From: Actinophytocola glycyrrhizae
GTDB lineage: Bacteria > Actinomycetota > Actinomycetes > Mycobacteriales > Pseudonocardiaceae
Length of the DNA: 64,000 nt
Direction: 5' to 3'
NCBI RefSeq assembly: GCF_042653545.1
Contig: NZ_JBHSIS010000010.1
Location: 558,001 to 622,000 of the forward strand
Shown: positions 7,556-15,703 of the stretch, piece by piece
How the letters are laid out: every line of letters starts with the position of its first letter
How positions within the stretch are numbered: the stretch's first letter is position 1
Position numbers and translations under genes: made by a program
The notes under the pieces: generated by a model
Databases searched by the model: none
What the model saw: the letters and a program-made list of their open reading frames with translations, nothing else
Told to the model about the DNA's origin: nothing

Positions 7556-8887
7556 ATGCAGAAGATTCTCGACGCCATCCTCGCAGGTGACCTGGCTTCC
7601 CTCGGCACTCTGCCGGTGCCCGAGTCGTATCGCGGCGTCACCGTGCGCGCCGACGAGGTCGAGATGTTCGCCGGCCGCGCCCACGCGGACAAGGACCCAC
7701 GCGAATCACTGCACGTCGACGAGGTGCCCACCCCCGAGCTGGGCCCCGGCGAGGCGCTGGTCGCCGTCATGGCGAGCGCCATCAACTACAACACGGTGTG
7801 GACGTCGATCTTCGAGCCGATGGACACCTTCGGCTTCCTCCGCCGCTACGGCAGGACCTCTCCCCTGGCCAAGCGCCACGACCAGCCCTACCACGTGGTC
7901 GGCTCCGACCTGGCCGGCGTCGTGCTGCGCACCGGCCCCGGCGTGAACGCGTGGCAGGCCGGCGACGAGGTCGTCGCGCACTGCCTGAACGTCGAGCTGG
8001 AGCACCCGGACGGCCACAACGACACCATGCTCGATCCCGAGCAGCGGATCTGGGGCTTCGAGACGAACTTCGGCGGGCTCGCGGAGCTGGCGCTGGTCAA
8101 GTCCAACCAGCTGATGCCCAAGCCGGCGCACCTGTCGTGGGAGGAGGCCGCCTGCCCCGGCCTGGTGAACTCGACCGCGTACCGGCAGCTGGTCTCCCGC
8201 AACGGCGCCGGGATGAAGCAGGGCGACACGGTGCTGATCTGGGGCGCCTCCGGCGGTCTCGGTTCGTACGCCACCCAGTTCGCGCTGAACGGCGGCGCGA
8301 CACCCGTGTGTGTGGTGTCGAGCCCCCAGAAGGCGGAGATCTGCCGGAAGATGGGCGCCGAGCTGATCATCGACCGCAACGCGGAGGGCTACCGGTTCTG
8401 GAAGGACGAGAACACCCAGGACCCCAAGGAGTGGAAGCGCTTCGGCGCGCGGATCCGCGAGCTGACCGGTGGCGACGACCCGGACATCGTGTTCGAGCAC
8501 CCTGGCAAGGAGACCTTCGGCGCGAGCGTCTACGTCGCCCGCAAGGGCGGCACGATCGTGACGTGTGCTTCGACGAGCGGGTTCATGCACCAGTACGACA
8601 ACCGGTACCTGTGGATGAACCTGAAGAACATCGTCGGCTCGCACTTCGCGAACTACCGCGAGGCGTGGGAGGCCAACAGGTTGATCGCCAAGGGAAAGAT
8701 CCACCCCACGCTGTCCGGTGTGTACCCGTTGGAGCAGACCGGGCAGGCGGCGTACGACGTGCACAGGAACGCGCACCAGGGCAAGGTCGGCGTGCTGTGC
8801 CTCGCGCCGGAAGAGGGCCTTGGCGTGCGGAATCCCGAGTTGCGCGAGCAACATCTTCCCGCGATCAACCGTTTCCGCGGCGTCTGA
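7556..8887 (+). CDS. ccr: Crotonyl-CoA carboxylase/reductase
   Basis: A 443-aa zinc-less MDR-family enzyme that reductively carboxylates crotonyl-CoA with NADPH and CO2 to (2S)-ethylmalonyl-CoA, the defining step of the ethylmalonyl-CoA pathway and a source of extender units for polyketides. The CO2 pocket known from Kitasatospora CCR (Asn81, Phe170, Glu171, His365) is conserved here with an offset of two: N79 (SAINYNTVW), F168/E169 (WGFETNFGG) and H363 (GSHFANY). The nucleotide-binding motif is WGASGGLGS. ATG 7556 was chosen over 7550 because homologues begin near MQKILDAI and the likely transcript starts there. Confidence 0.95.
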   Translation: MQKILDAILAGDLASLGTLPVPESYRGVTVRADEVEMFAGRAHADKDPRESLHVDEVPTPELGPGEALVAVMASAINYNTVWTSIFEPMDTFGFLRRYGRTSPLAKRHDQPYHVVGSDLAGVVLRTGPGVNAWQAGDEVVAHCLNVELEHPDGHNDTMLDPEQRIWGFETNFGGLAELALVKSNQLMPKPAHLSWEEAACPGLVNSTAYRQLVSRNGAGMKQGDTVLIWGASGGLGSYATQFALNGGATPVCVVSSPQKAEICRKMGAELIIDRNAEGYRFWKDENTQDPKEWKRFGARIRELTGGDDPDIVFEHPGKETFGASVYVARKGGTIVTCASTSGFMHQYDNRYLWMNLKNIVGSHFANYREAWEANRLIAKGKIHPTLSGVYPLEQTGQAAYDVHRNAHQGKVGVLCLAPEEGLGVRNPELREQHLPAINRFRGV

Positions 8888-8937
8888 TCCGGCGACACGA
8901 CCCGTCCCGCCGCGCCAGGCAAGGTAGCGTGGGGCCC

Positions 8938-10035
8938 ATGGCGCTGGGCGAAGAACGTGATCTTGTACCGCTGGGAGCCGGCTTCGACATAACCAAGCGC
9001 GGCTACAGTCGAATGCAGGTCGAGGAACACCTCGAGCAGCTGGACAGCCAGCTGAAGATCCTCGCGGCCGACCGCAACGCGGCGGCGGCGCAGGCGGCTG
9101 AGCTCACGTCCCAGCTCGAGCAGGCCCGCACGACGATCGACGACCTGAACAAACAGGTCGAGAAGCTCGCGCAACCCCCGACGACGTTCGATGGTCTCTC
9201 GGCGCGCCTGCAGCGGCTGCTACGTCTCGCGCACGAGGAATGCGATGAGATGCGCACCAAGGCGACCGCGGATGCCGAGCACATCCGCGCGAAGGCCAAC
9301 GCGGAGGCCGACGAGCTGCGCGGCAAGTACGAGCGCCAGCTCAAGGAACTCGACGAGCGCCGCATCGCGATGGAGAAGGAACACCGCAGCGTCCTGGAGA
9401 AGGCCCGCAAGGAAGCGGACGAGATCGTCGCGAAGGCGACGTCCGAGGCCGAGGCGACCGAGATCGCCGCGCTGGCCCACCGCACCCAGGTGGAGGAGGA
9501 CTTCGAGATCGCGATGGCCTCCCGCCGCACCGAGTCGATGCGCGCGCTGGCCGAGCAGGAGGCGACGTCGAAGTCGGAGGCCGAACGGCGTGTCCGCGAG
9601 GCGACCGAGGAGGCCAACCGCCGCCGCCACGAGGCCATGACGGAAGCAACGGCCCGCCTGCAGGAGGCGACGGACGAGGCCAACCGCAGGGTCCGTGAGG
9701 CCACTGAGGAGTCGAACCGCCGCATCAACCACGCCACCCAGCGCGTGGCCGCGCTGCGCAAGCTCCGCGCGAAGGTCGCCGAGCAGTTGACGTCGGCCCG
9801 CGAACTGGTCATCGACGCGCACGCGTACCTGGACAACGCCGTCCCGGCCTTCGAAGCCCTGCCGGAGGAACTGGCGGACGCGGCCGAGGCAGGCGCCAAG
9901 CCGACCCCGGCCCCACGCGACCGCAACCCGATGCCCGGCCCGCCGAAGGAGAAGTGGGAGACGTCCGGAGGCAAGGACGCGCCGCCGGTGCCCCCGGAGG
10001 TCGCGGCCGCCGAGACGAAGCGCATCACCAGGTGA
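8938..10035 (+). CDS. DivIVA-domain coiled-coil protein
   Basis: A 365-aa cytoplasmic protein. The N terminus (residues ~13-50, GAGFDITKRGYSRMQVEEHL) resembles the DivIVA membrane-binding head, and most of the remainder (50-310) is Ala/Glu/Arg-rich heptad coiled coil with repeated EATEEANRR/EATDEANRR blocks. The tail is Pro/Lys-rich and probably disordered. Related actinobacterial proteins are polar-growth scaffolds of the Wag31/Scy/FilP kind; an exact role cannot be assigned. It starts 50 bp after ccr and its stop overlaps the next gene start (GTGA), so it may be read from the ccr promoter. Confidence 0.8.
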   Translation: MALGEERDLVPLGAGFDITKRGYSRMQVEEHLEQLDSQLKILAADRNAAAAQAAELTSQLEQARTTIDDLNKQVEKLAQPPTTFDGLSARLQRLLRLAHEECDEMRTKATADAEHIRAKANAEADELRGKYERQLKELDERRIAMEKEHRSVLEKARKEADEIVAKATSEAEATEIAALAHRTQVEEDFEIAMASRRTESMRALAEQEATSKSEAERRVREATEEANRRRHEAMTEATARLQEATDEANRRVREATEESNRRINHATQRVAALRKLRAKVAEQLTSARELVIDAHAYLDNAVPAFEALPEELADAAEAGAKPTPAPRDRNPMPGPPKEKWETSGGKDAPPVPPEVAAAETKRITR

Positions 10036-10466
10036 CCGACCTGCTGGCCACCGCCGTCGCGGAGGCCAGACAGGGCCTCGCGGAGGGCGGCATCCCGATC
10101 GGCGCCGCCCTCTTCACCACCGGCGGCGAGCTCCTGGGCAGCGGCCACAACCGCCGGGTACAGGACGGCGACCCGTCCCTGCACGCGGAGACCGCCGCGT
10201 TCCGCAACGCGGGCCGCAGAAGGCACTACCGCGACACGATCATGGTGACGACCCTGTCCCCGTGCTGGTACTGCAGCGGCCTGGTACGCCAGTTCAACAT
10301 CCCGAAGGTCATCATCGGTGAAGCGACCACCTTCCACGGCGGCCACGACTGGCTGGCGGAGAACGGCGTGACGATCGAGATCGCCGACGACCAGACGTGC
10401 GTCAAGCTGATGACCGACTTCATCAGCACGAACCCAACCCTCTGGCACGAGGACATCGGCGAGTAA
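10032..10466 (+). CDS. Cytosine/nucleoside deaminase family protein
   Basis: A 144-aa zinc-dependent deaminase of the CMP/dCMP fold. The zinc site is complete: HAE (residue ~54, SLHAETAAF) and PCWYC (SPCWYCSGLV, ~80). The SPCWYC pattern and the short length with a C-terminal extension are closest to fungal-type cytosine deaminase/guanine deaminase relatives, so a free base or nucleoside is the likely substrate. GTG start overlaps the stop of the coiled-coil gene by 4 bp, giving translational coupling with a functionally unrelated partner. Confidence 0.82.
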   Translation: MTDLLATAVAEARQGLAEGGIPIGAALFTTGGELLGSGHNRRVQDGDPSLHAETAAFRNAGRRRHYRDTIMVTTLSPCWYCSGLVRQFNIPKVIIGEATTFHGGHDWLAENGVTIEIADDQTCVKLMTDFISTNPTLWHEDIGE

Positions 10467-10513
10467 ACCCCGCCCCAAGCACTACGCCGGGCCAGTGGCC
10501 CACTCACGCGGGC

Positions 10514-10927
10514 TCACCGCGTGATGGCGAACATGTAGCAGCCGTAGGCCACGTTCCGGCTGTGCACCTCCACCACCTCCGGATGCGCGAAAACGGCAGC
10601 GACAGCCGCCTCCGGATCGCTCCCGTCATGCACACACGTGGCCGGGTGGATCCACCCGCGAGCGTCATAGGCCCGCAGAGCCTGAGCCCTCCCGACCCAT
10701 TCCGGCGGGTATCCCGCGGACTCCGGCCCATCACACGGAGCGGCGTGCGCGAACACCGCCCCACGCTCCTCATAGGGAGAAGGCGCAGGCAACGGCGGCG
10801 AGTAGTTGAACAGGATCATCTCCTCCCCCGCCACCGCGCCCCGCAGGCAGCACCGCAAGTCCTCCCCGCCGGATGCCACCACAGCCACCCCGTCACCACG
10901 AACCGTCAACGGTCGAATCACAGACAT
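10514..10927 (-). CDS. DUF1203 family protein
   Basis: A 137-aa protein of unknown function. The core DLRCCLRGAVAGEEMILFNYSP, then ERGAVFAHAAPC (about residues 27-70), matches the DUF1203 pattern of paired cysteines followed by an F-x-H-A-x-P-C block, and the C-terminal part is VEVHSRNVAYGCYMFAITR. ATG 10927 is chosen as start; the frame remains open to 10987. It is convergent with the deaminase gene and divergent from the universal stress protein. No enzymatic activity can be inferred. Confidence 0.75.
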   Translation of the reverse strand: MSVIRPLTVRGDGVAVVASGGEDLRCCLRGAVAGEEMILFNYSPPLPAPSPYEERGAVFAHAAPCDGPESAGYPPEWVGRAQALRAYDARGWIHPATCVHDGSDPEAAVAAVFAHPEVVEVHSRNVAYGCYMFAITR

Positions 10928-11046
10928 GTCCCCAAGCCTGCGCGAGGCGACGGCCAGGATCCGGCGGGAATCGGTCGTCACAGACACGGTGCGAAACAGG
11001 CCCCCACCACGGTAGGTTTACGCGCGAGTAGCTAACGGGAGGTCAC

Positions 11047-11499
11047 ATGACGGCTTACCAGACCGTGGTCGTCGGTACGGACGGCTCCGACTCGTCCTAC
11101 CTCGCGGTGGACCGGGCCGCCCGCATCGCGGCCGACGCGGACGCCACCCTCGTCATCGCCTGCGCCTACCACCCGGCCCGCCAGGAAGACGTGAGCCGCG
11201 CCCAGGACGTGCTGGGTCCGGACGTCGCGTACCAGGTCGTCGGTTCCTCGCCCGCCGAGGAGACGGTGCGCACGGCCGCGGAACGGGCGAAGAAGCAGGG
11301 CGCGACGAAGATCGACACCGTGGTGGTCGACGGTGAGCCGGTCGCGACGCTCACGAAGGTCGTCAAGGAGCGCGCGGCGGATCTGCTGGTGGTCGGCAAC
11401 CGCGGCCTCAACTCCCTTGCCGGCCGGCTCCTCGGCTCGGTCCCGTCGGAAGCGGCCCGCAAGTCCGGCGTGGACGTGCTCATCGTCCACACCACGTGA
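11047..11499 (+). CDS. Universal stress protein (UspA family)
   Basis: A 150-aa single-domain Usp. The start VVVGTDGSDSSYLAVDRA and the ATP-binding loop GNRGLNSLAGRLLGSVPSE (G-2x-G-9x-G-S/T, residues ~119-137) show it is the nucleotide-binding type. It has a good GGGAGGT Shine-Dalgarno sequence 5 bases before ATG 11047. The stop overlaps the start of an adenylate cyclase gene by 4 bp. Mycobacterial Usp proteins of this class bind ATP or cAMP, so coupling to a cyclase is suggestive of cAMP signalling, though not proven here. Confidence 0.93.
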   Translation: MTAYQTVVVGTDGSDSSYLAVDRAARIAADADATLVIACAYHPARQEDVSRAQDVLGPDVAYQVVGSSPAEETVRTAAERAKKQGATKIDTVVVDGEPVATLTKVVKERAADLLVVGNRGLNSLAGRLLGSVPSEAARKSGVDVLIVHTT

Positions 11500-12617
11500 C
11501 CGACGACGAGGCGCTCCAGCAACGCATCGAGCGCATCCTGCTCGGCGGCGGCAGGCAGTACACCCGCGCGCAGGTCGCCGAGCTGTCCGGGGTGTCGCCG
11601 GAGCGTTCCAGCGCACTGTGGCGCGCACTGGGCTTCGCCACTCAGGACGACGACGTCGCCGTCTTCACCGACGGCGACGTCCGCGCGCTGCGCATCACCA
11701 GCGAGCTGATCCGCGGCGGCATCGTCGACCCGTCGATCGCGACGGCGACCGCACGCATGATCGGCCAGCACATGTCGCGGCTCGCCGAGTCGCAGGTGCA
11801 CATACTGCGCGACGTCCTCGCCGCGAACCCGGAGATCGGCGCCGACGAGCGCCAGCTCGCGCGGCTCGTCGAGCACCTCACGCCCGAGCTGGAGGCTTTG
11901 CAGGACTACGTGTGGCGCAGGCACCTGGCCGCCAACTCCGTCCGCATGCTCGTCGCCCCCGACGAGGACCTCGACGAGCACCGCCAGGTCGTCGGTTTCG
12001 CCGACATGGTCGGCTTCACCACGCTGACCCGCCGCGCCAGCGAGGCCGAACTGGTCGCGATCGTGGACCGGTTCGAGGCGCTGGCCGCCGACATCGTCGC
12101 CGAGAACCACGGCCGGATCGTGAAGATGCTCGGTGACGAGGTGCTGTTCGTCGCCGACTCCCCCGCCGCCGCCGCCGAGATCGCACTGACCCTCCTCGAC
12201 CGCGCGGAGAAGGAGGACGGGGTGCCGTCGCTGCGGGCGGGCCTCGCGTACGGGCGGGTGCTCAGCCGCTTCGGCGACGTCTACGGCTCGGTGGTCAACA
12301 TCGCGAGCCGCCTGACGTCGGTGGCCAGGCCGAGCACGGTGCTCGTCGACCTGGAGATGGCGGAGGCGCTCAAGGACGACCCGGCGTACACGCTCCGCAC
12401 CCGCAGACCGGTGTCCGTCCGCGGCTACACCCGCCTGCGCTCGTCGGCACTGCGCCGGGCGGGCGACGAGAGCCCGTCACTGGCCGAGTCGGCGCAACGA
12501 GTGGCCGCCGAGGTGCTGGGACTGGTCGACGACGAGGACGAGACGCCGCACATCCCGCTCGAACCCGACGACGAGGCGACCACACCACGCAGGAAAGCAC
12601 GGCGGCGCAGGCGCTGA
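11496..12617 (+). CDS. Class III adenylate/guanylate cyclase with N-terminal autoinhibitory domain
   Basis: A 373-aa cytosolic nucleotide cyclase. The N-terminal ~155 residues resemble the pH-sensing regulatory domain of Rv1264-type cyclases (MerR-like start GRQYTRAQVAELSGVSPE). The catalytic domain (~165-330) carries both metal aspartates (VVGFADMVGFTTL; MLGDEVLFVAD), the substrate-specifying Lys (VKMLGDE) and the transition-state pair Asn/Arg (YGSVVNIASRL). It therefore looks active as a homodimeric adenylate cyclase. The tail is acidic then Arg/Lys-rich. It is translationally coupled to the Usp gene upstream. Confidence 0.92.
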   Translation: MTDDEALQQRIERILLGGGRQYTRAQVAELSGVSPERSSALWRALGFATQDDDVAVFTDGDVRALRITSELIRGGIVDPSIATATARMIGQHMSRLAESQVHILRDVLAANPEIGADERQLARLVEHLTPELEALQDYVWRRHLAANSVRMLVAPDEDLDEHRQVVGFADMVGFTTLTRRASEAELVAIVDRFEALAADIVAENHGRIVKMLGDEVLFVADSPAAAAEIALTLLDRAEKEDGVPSLRAGLAYGRVLSRFGDVYGSVVNIASRLTSVARPSTVLVDLEMAEALKDDPAYTLRTRRPVSVRGYTRLRSSALRRAGDESPSLAESAQRVAAEVLGLVDDEDETPHIPLEPDDEATTPRRKARRRRR

Positions 12618-12634
12618 GCTGTTTGGATGGACCC

Positions 12635-13369
12635 ATGCGCTTCCCCGAGACGCCGCTAGTGCTGCTCCACGCGTTCCCGCTGGACCACCGGATGTGGGAC
12701 GGGGTGAGAGCCGGGATCGCCGAGCACATCGAACTGCTCACCCCGGACCAGCGCGGCTTCGGCGGCACCCCACTGGGCGACGACGAACCGGACCTGGCGG
12801 CGGTGGCCACCGACGTCCTGGACCGGCTGAACGGCCGCAGGGTGGTCCTCGGCGGCTGCTCGATGGGCGGCTACGTGGCGATGTCCATCCTCCGGCAGGC
12901 ACCGGAACAGGTGGCCGGCCTGCTGCTGGTGTCGACGAGGGCGACCGCCGACGCCGACGCGGGCCGAGCCAACCGCCACGCGATGGCGTCCCGCATCGAG
13001 GAGGAGGGCCCGGCGTTCGTCCCGGAGACCGTGCTCCCGACACTGCTGGGCACCGAAACCCACGAACGCCGCCCGGAGGTCGTGGCAGCGGTGCGCACCA
13101 TGGTGTCCGAACAGGACGGTGCGACGATCGCGTGGGCGCAGCGCGCGATGGCCGTCCGCCCCGACTCGTCGGAACTGCTGCGCGACACCGACGTGCCGAC
13201 CCTCATCGTGCGCGGCGAACAGGACACCCTGATCCCACCCGACGAGGCGGACGCACTGGCGGCACTGATGCCGAAGGCGGAACTGGTGGTACTGGCCGGC
13301 GCCGGCCACCTGCCACCACTGGAGGTCCCGGAGGAGTTCACGGGCGCGGTGGCCCGCTGGCTGGAGTAG
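12635..13369 (+). CDS. Alpha/beta hydrolase
   Basis: A 244-aa cytosolic alpha/beta-hydrolase fold enzyme. The oxyanion/HG region is LLHAFPLDHRMWDGV, the nucleophile elbow GCSMGGYVA (Ser ~82), the acid in IVRGEQDTLIPPDEA (~200) and the His in AGHLPPLEVPEEF (~224), all in the expected order. ATG 12635 was chosen over a TTG 12 bases upstream. It follows the cyclase by 17 bp. Substrate unknown: close relatives are annotated as 3-oxoadipate enol-lactonase-like or general esterases, and nothing in the neighbourhood decides. Confidence 0.85.
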   Translation: MRFPETPLVLLHAFPLDHRMWDGVRAGIAEHIELLTPDQRGFGGTPLGDDEPDLAAVATDVLDRLNGRRVVLGGCSMGGYVAMSILRQAPEQVAGLLLVSTRATADADAGRANRHAMASRIEEEGPAFVPETVLPTLLGTETHERRPEVVAAVRTMVSEQDGATIAWAQRAMAVRPDSSELLRDTDVPTLIVRGEQDTLIPPDEADALAALMPKAELVVLAGAGHLPPLEVPEEFTGAVARWLE

Positions 13370-13418
13370 CCCACCCCGAGCCCATACGACGGCATCCGGC
13401 AGAGCACGCGAAGCCAAC

Positions 13419-13442
13419 GCCCTGAAAGGCGCCTTTCAGGGC
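13419..13442. repeat. Perfect 24-bp palindrome, member of a dispersed family
   Basis: Arms GCCCTGAAAGGC and GCCTTTCAGGGC meet without a spacer. The same CCCTGAA...TTCAGGG core recurs in the intergenic regions at about 15640, 20667, 30790 and 54930, so this is a repeat family of the genome rather than a local operator. It sits 50 bp after the hydrolase stop and may act as a terminator. The rest of 13370-13583 shows nothing else definite. Confidence 0.85.
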
Positions 13443-13583
13443 ATTGCCAACGCCGACCTGCGAAACTCGCGAACCGCCCGCTCAGTGGGTCGCGCTCAAG
13501 CTCGGTTTCACCGAGGTGCGCAGGGCCTGGTTCCAGGGCACGTTGTGTTGCTTCTTCCGGCACCCGGATGAATGATGCGGGCC

Positions 13584-14633
13584 ATGCCCGTAACCGTCAG
13601 AGCCGACCTCGCCTCCCTGCCCGACTACATCGCAGGCCGGAAGGTGCCCGGGGCCGTCATCCTCTCCAGCAACGAGCTGTCCGGTCCACCGCCCGAGGCC
13701 ATCCTGGCCGCGGTCGCGGAGGCCGCCGCCGACGTCAACCGCTACCCCGCGATGGGCGCGGACGACCTGCTCGACAAGACCGCGGAGCACTTCGGTCTCG
13801 ACCGGCCGCGGCTCGCGGTCGGCTGTGGCTCGGTGAGCCTGTGCCAGCAGCTCGTGCAGGCGACGTGCGAGCCGGGTGACGAAGTGATCTTCGGGTGGCG
13901 GTCGTTCGAGGCATACCCGATCGTCACGCAGATCGCCATGGCCACCGGGGTGCGGGTGCCGCTGACGCCCGCACAGGGCCTCGACCTCGAGGGCATGCTC
14001 GCCGCGGTCACCGACCGCACGCGCCTGCTGTTCGTGTCGAACCCGAACAACCCGACCGGCACCGCGCTGCGGACCGCAGAGCTGACCGCCTTCCTGGACC
14101 GCGTCCCGGAGAACGTGCTCGTGGTGCTGGACGAGGCGTACCGCGAGTTCGTGACCGACGAGGACGTGCCGGACGGCTTCACCTTCCTCGACCGCCAGAA
14201 CGTGGCCGTGCTGCGGACGTTCTCCAAGGCCTACGCGCTGGCCGGTATCCGGCTCGGTTTCCTCGCCGCGTCGCTGGACGTGGCCGCCGGGGTCAGGAAG
14301 GTTGGGATCCCGTTCTCGGTGAACCGCATCGCGCAGGCGGCGGGCATCGCGGCCATGGCTGCGACACCGGAGCTGCTGGCACGCTGCGCGGAGGTGACCG
14401 CCGAGCGGACCCGCGTGCACGACGCGCTGCTGGAGATGGGCTACGACGTGCCCGCGTCGCAGGCGAACTTCGTATGGCTGCCGCTCGGCGAGAAGACCGC
14501 GGAGTTCAACGAGCACTGCCTGGACCAGCGGGTCGTCATCCGGGCGTTCGCCGGTGAGGGCGTACGGGCCACCGTCGGCCTGCCCGCCGAGAACGACGCG
14601 TTCCTGGCCGCCGCCAAGTCCTTCCAGCACTGA
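13584..14633 (+). CDS. PLP-dependent aminotransferase, HisC/aromatic aminotransferase type
   Basis: A fold-type I aminotransferase of about 349 aa. Signatures: GCGSVSLCQQL (PLP phosphate site), SNPNNPTGTAL (~155), VVLDEAYREFV (Asp/Tyr contacting the PLP ring), RTFSKAYALAGIRLGF with the Schiff-base Lys (~217) and the substrate-carboxylate Arg in the C-terminal RATVGLP. The family covers histidinol-phosphate and phenylalanine (Pat) aminotransferases. With no his genes nearby, the aromatic version is the better guess. ATG codons at 13572, 13575 and 13584 are all possible starts without a clear Shine-Dalgarno sequence. Confidence 0.88.
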   Translation: MPVTVRADLASLPDYIAGRKVPGAVILSSNELSGPPPEAILAAVAEAAADVNRYPAMGADDLLDKTAEHFGLDRPRLAVGCGSVSLCQQLVQATCEPGDEVIFGWRSFEAYPIVTQIAMATGVRVPLTPAQGLDLEGMLAAVTDRTRLLFVSNPNNPTGTALRTAELTAFLDRVPENVLVVLDEAYREFVTDEDVPDGFTFLDRQNVAVLRTFSKAYALAGIRLGFLAASLDVAAGVRKVGIPFSVNRIAQAAGIAAMAATPELLARCAEVTAERTRVHDALLEMGYDVPASQANFVWLPLGEKTAEFNEHCLDQRVVIRAFAGEGVRATVGLPAENDAFLAAAKSFQH

Positions 14634-14650
14634 CCGCTGGTCCGCCACGG

Positions 14651-14710
14651 CGAGTCGCGCGTTCGCACACACCGAGTCGTCCGAATCGGTGTGTCCGAGC
14701 GCGCGACTCG
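14651..14710. terminator. Long hairpin between convergent genes
   Basis: Two nearly complementary 25-base arms, CGAGTCGCGCG... (14651-14675) and ...CGCGCGACTCG (14686-14710), with a 10-base loop, sit between the aminotransferase stop and the end of the opposing small gene. It fits a bidirectional, U-tract-less actinobacterial terminator. Confidence 0.75.
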
Positions 14711-14725
14711 CGGACATCCAGGGCA

Positions 14726-14992
14726 TCAGGCGGCGACCTGCCGGGCCTTCAGCTGGTCGACGAAGCGTTGGCGGGCGTCGGCGACCCGGCGCCAGTGGGT
14801 GATGCGGTCGAGTTCCGTGGACGCCTTCGCCAGCACCTCGGCGGCGTGCGCGGCGGACTCGATCTCGTTGGCGGCGGCGTCGAGGTCGCCCGCGTCGATC
14901 AGCACGTATGCGCGGCGCATCTCGGTCTGGGCGGTGGCGTAGATGGCGTAGGCGGTCATGTTGTCCGCGAGGGCGCCGAGTGGGTGCGACAT
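14726..14992 (-). CDS. Small helical protein of unknown function
   Basis: An 88-aa, Ala-rich, almost entirely helical protein (starts MSHPLGALADNMTAYAIYAT; ends QLKARQVAA) with no signal peptide, membrane segment or cysteine. The composition suggests a helical hairpin, perhaps a dimer. It is not recognised as any named family. It is monocistronic; the 80 bases upstream contain its promoter region and a small GAACC...GGTTC inverted repeat. Confidence 0.6.
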   Translation of the reverse strand: MSHPLGALADNMTAYAIYATAQTEMRRAYVLIDAGDLDAAANEIESAAHAAEVLAKASTELDRITHWRRVADARQRFVDQLKARQVAA

Positions 14993-15073
14993 CGGTTTCT
15001 CCGGTCTGTGAGGTGGCTTACACAGACACGTCGAACCTGACGCCGCCGGTTCGACATCCGGCGGACGGGTTTC

Positions 15074-15370
15074 CTAACGTTTTCGTGTCGGCCGCCGACG
15101 GCCGCGTGCCTGCCAGCACCCGAGATGCCAGTGGCGCCGGTCGGCGACCGAGCCGACGTCGTCCGCGGGCCACACCACGACGTGCGCGACGCCGGCCTGG
15201 ATCTCGTGGTCGCAGCCGGGACACCGGTAGGTCTTCGTCGCCTGCGTGGCGCTCACGTTCCGCACGAGCCAGTCGCCGTCCGGCCCCGACTCGGCACGCT
15301 GCCAGCCCGCACTGCCCAACGGGCGCGGCTCGGCACGCGGCACGCGACGGTCACGGTTACGACGAGGCAC
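15074..15370 (-). CDS. Small zinc-ribbon-like conserved protein
   Basis: A 98-aa basic protein with a likely metal site: YRCPGCDHEI (Cys-x2-Cys, ~49-52) and DRRHWHLGCW (His/Cys, ~78-85), flanked by Arg-rich termini. This compact protein is widespread in actinobacteria beside fmdB-like genes, but its role is not known. GTG start at 15370 lies 35 bp from the divergent FmdB-type gene, so the two share a promoter region. Confidence 0.7.
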   Translation of the reverse strand: MPRRNRDRRVPRAEPRPLGSAGWQRAESGPDGDWLVRNVSATQATKTYRCPGCDHEIQAGVAHVVVWPADDVGSVADRRHWHLGCWQARGRRRPTRKR

Positions 15371-15405
15371 GGGACCTCACGGTAGCGGCAGGGCAGAATG
15401 GGTGC

Positions 15406-15624
15406 GTGCCGACATACGAGTACCGCTGCCGTGACTGCGCGACCACCTTCGAGGTGCGCCGCTCGATGAGCGAGTCGTCCGCCCCGGCGTCCTGTCCGGA
15501 TGGCCACGACAACACCGTCAAACTGCTGTCCATGGTCGCCATGACCACCGGCGCCGCGGGCAGCGACGGCGCCTCGGCCCCGGCCGGTGGTGGCTGCTGC
15601 GGCGGCGGATGCGGCTGCGGCTGA
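15406..15624 (+). CDS. FmdB-type zinc ribbon protein
   Basis: A 72-aa protein. The N terminus PTYEYRCRDCATTFEV with a second motif SCPDGHD gives the FmdB/CxxC zinc ribbon (Cys-x2-Cys, then Cys-x3-His instead of the usual second CxxC). The C terminus is a Gly/Cys-rich tail, GGGCCGGGCGCG, that could bind metal. Family members are regulatory or nucleic-acid-linked proteins of unproven function. Start GTG 15406 gives the canonical beginning of the family. Confidence 0.8.
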   Translation: MPTYEYRCRDCATTFEVRRSMSESSAPASCPDGHDNTVKLLSMVAMTTGAAGSDGASAPAGGGCCGGGCGCG

Positions 15625-15633
15625 GCCGCGGAC

Positions 15634-15664
15634 CGATGCCCTGAAAGACGCTTTCGGGGCATCG
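15634..15664. terminator. Hairpin between convergent genes
   Basis: CGATGCCCTGAAAG and CTTTCGGGGCATCG pair over 14 positions (one G-T) around an ACG loop; a second GAAAGCGTCTTTC hairpin follows at about 15673. It lies between the FmdB-type gene and the dehydrogenase and uses the CCCTGAAAG motif of the dispersed repeat family. It probably terminates both genes. Confidence 0.7.
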
Positions 15665-15703
15665 AGCGACTCGAAAGCGTCTTTCGGGACGTGGCCATCG
15701 CGC

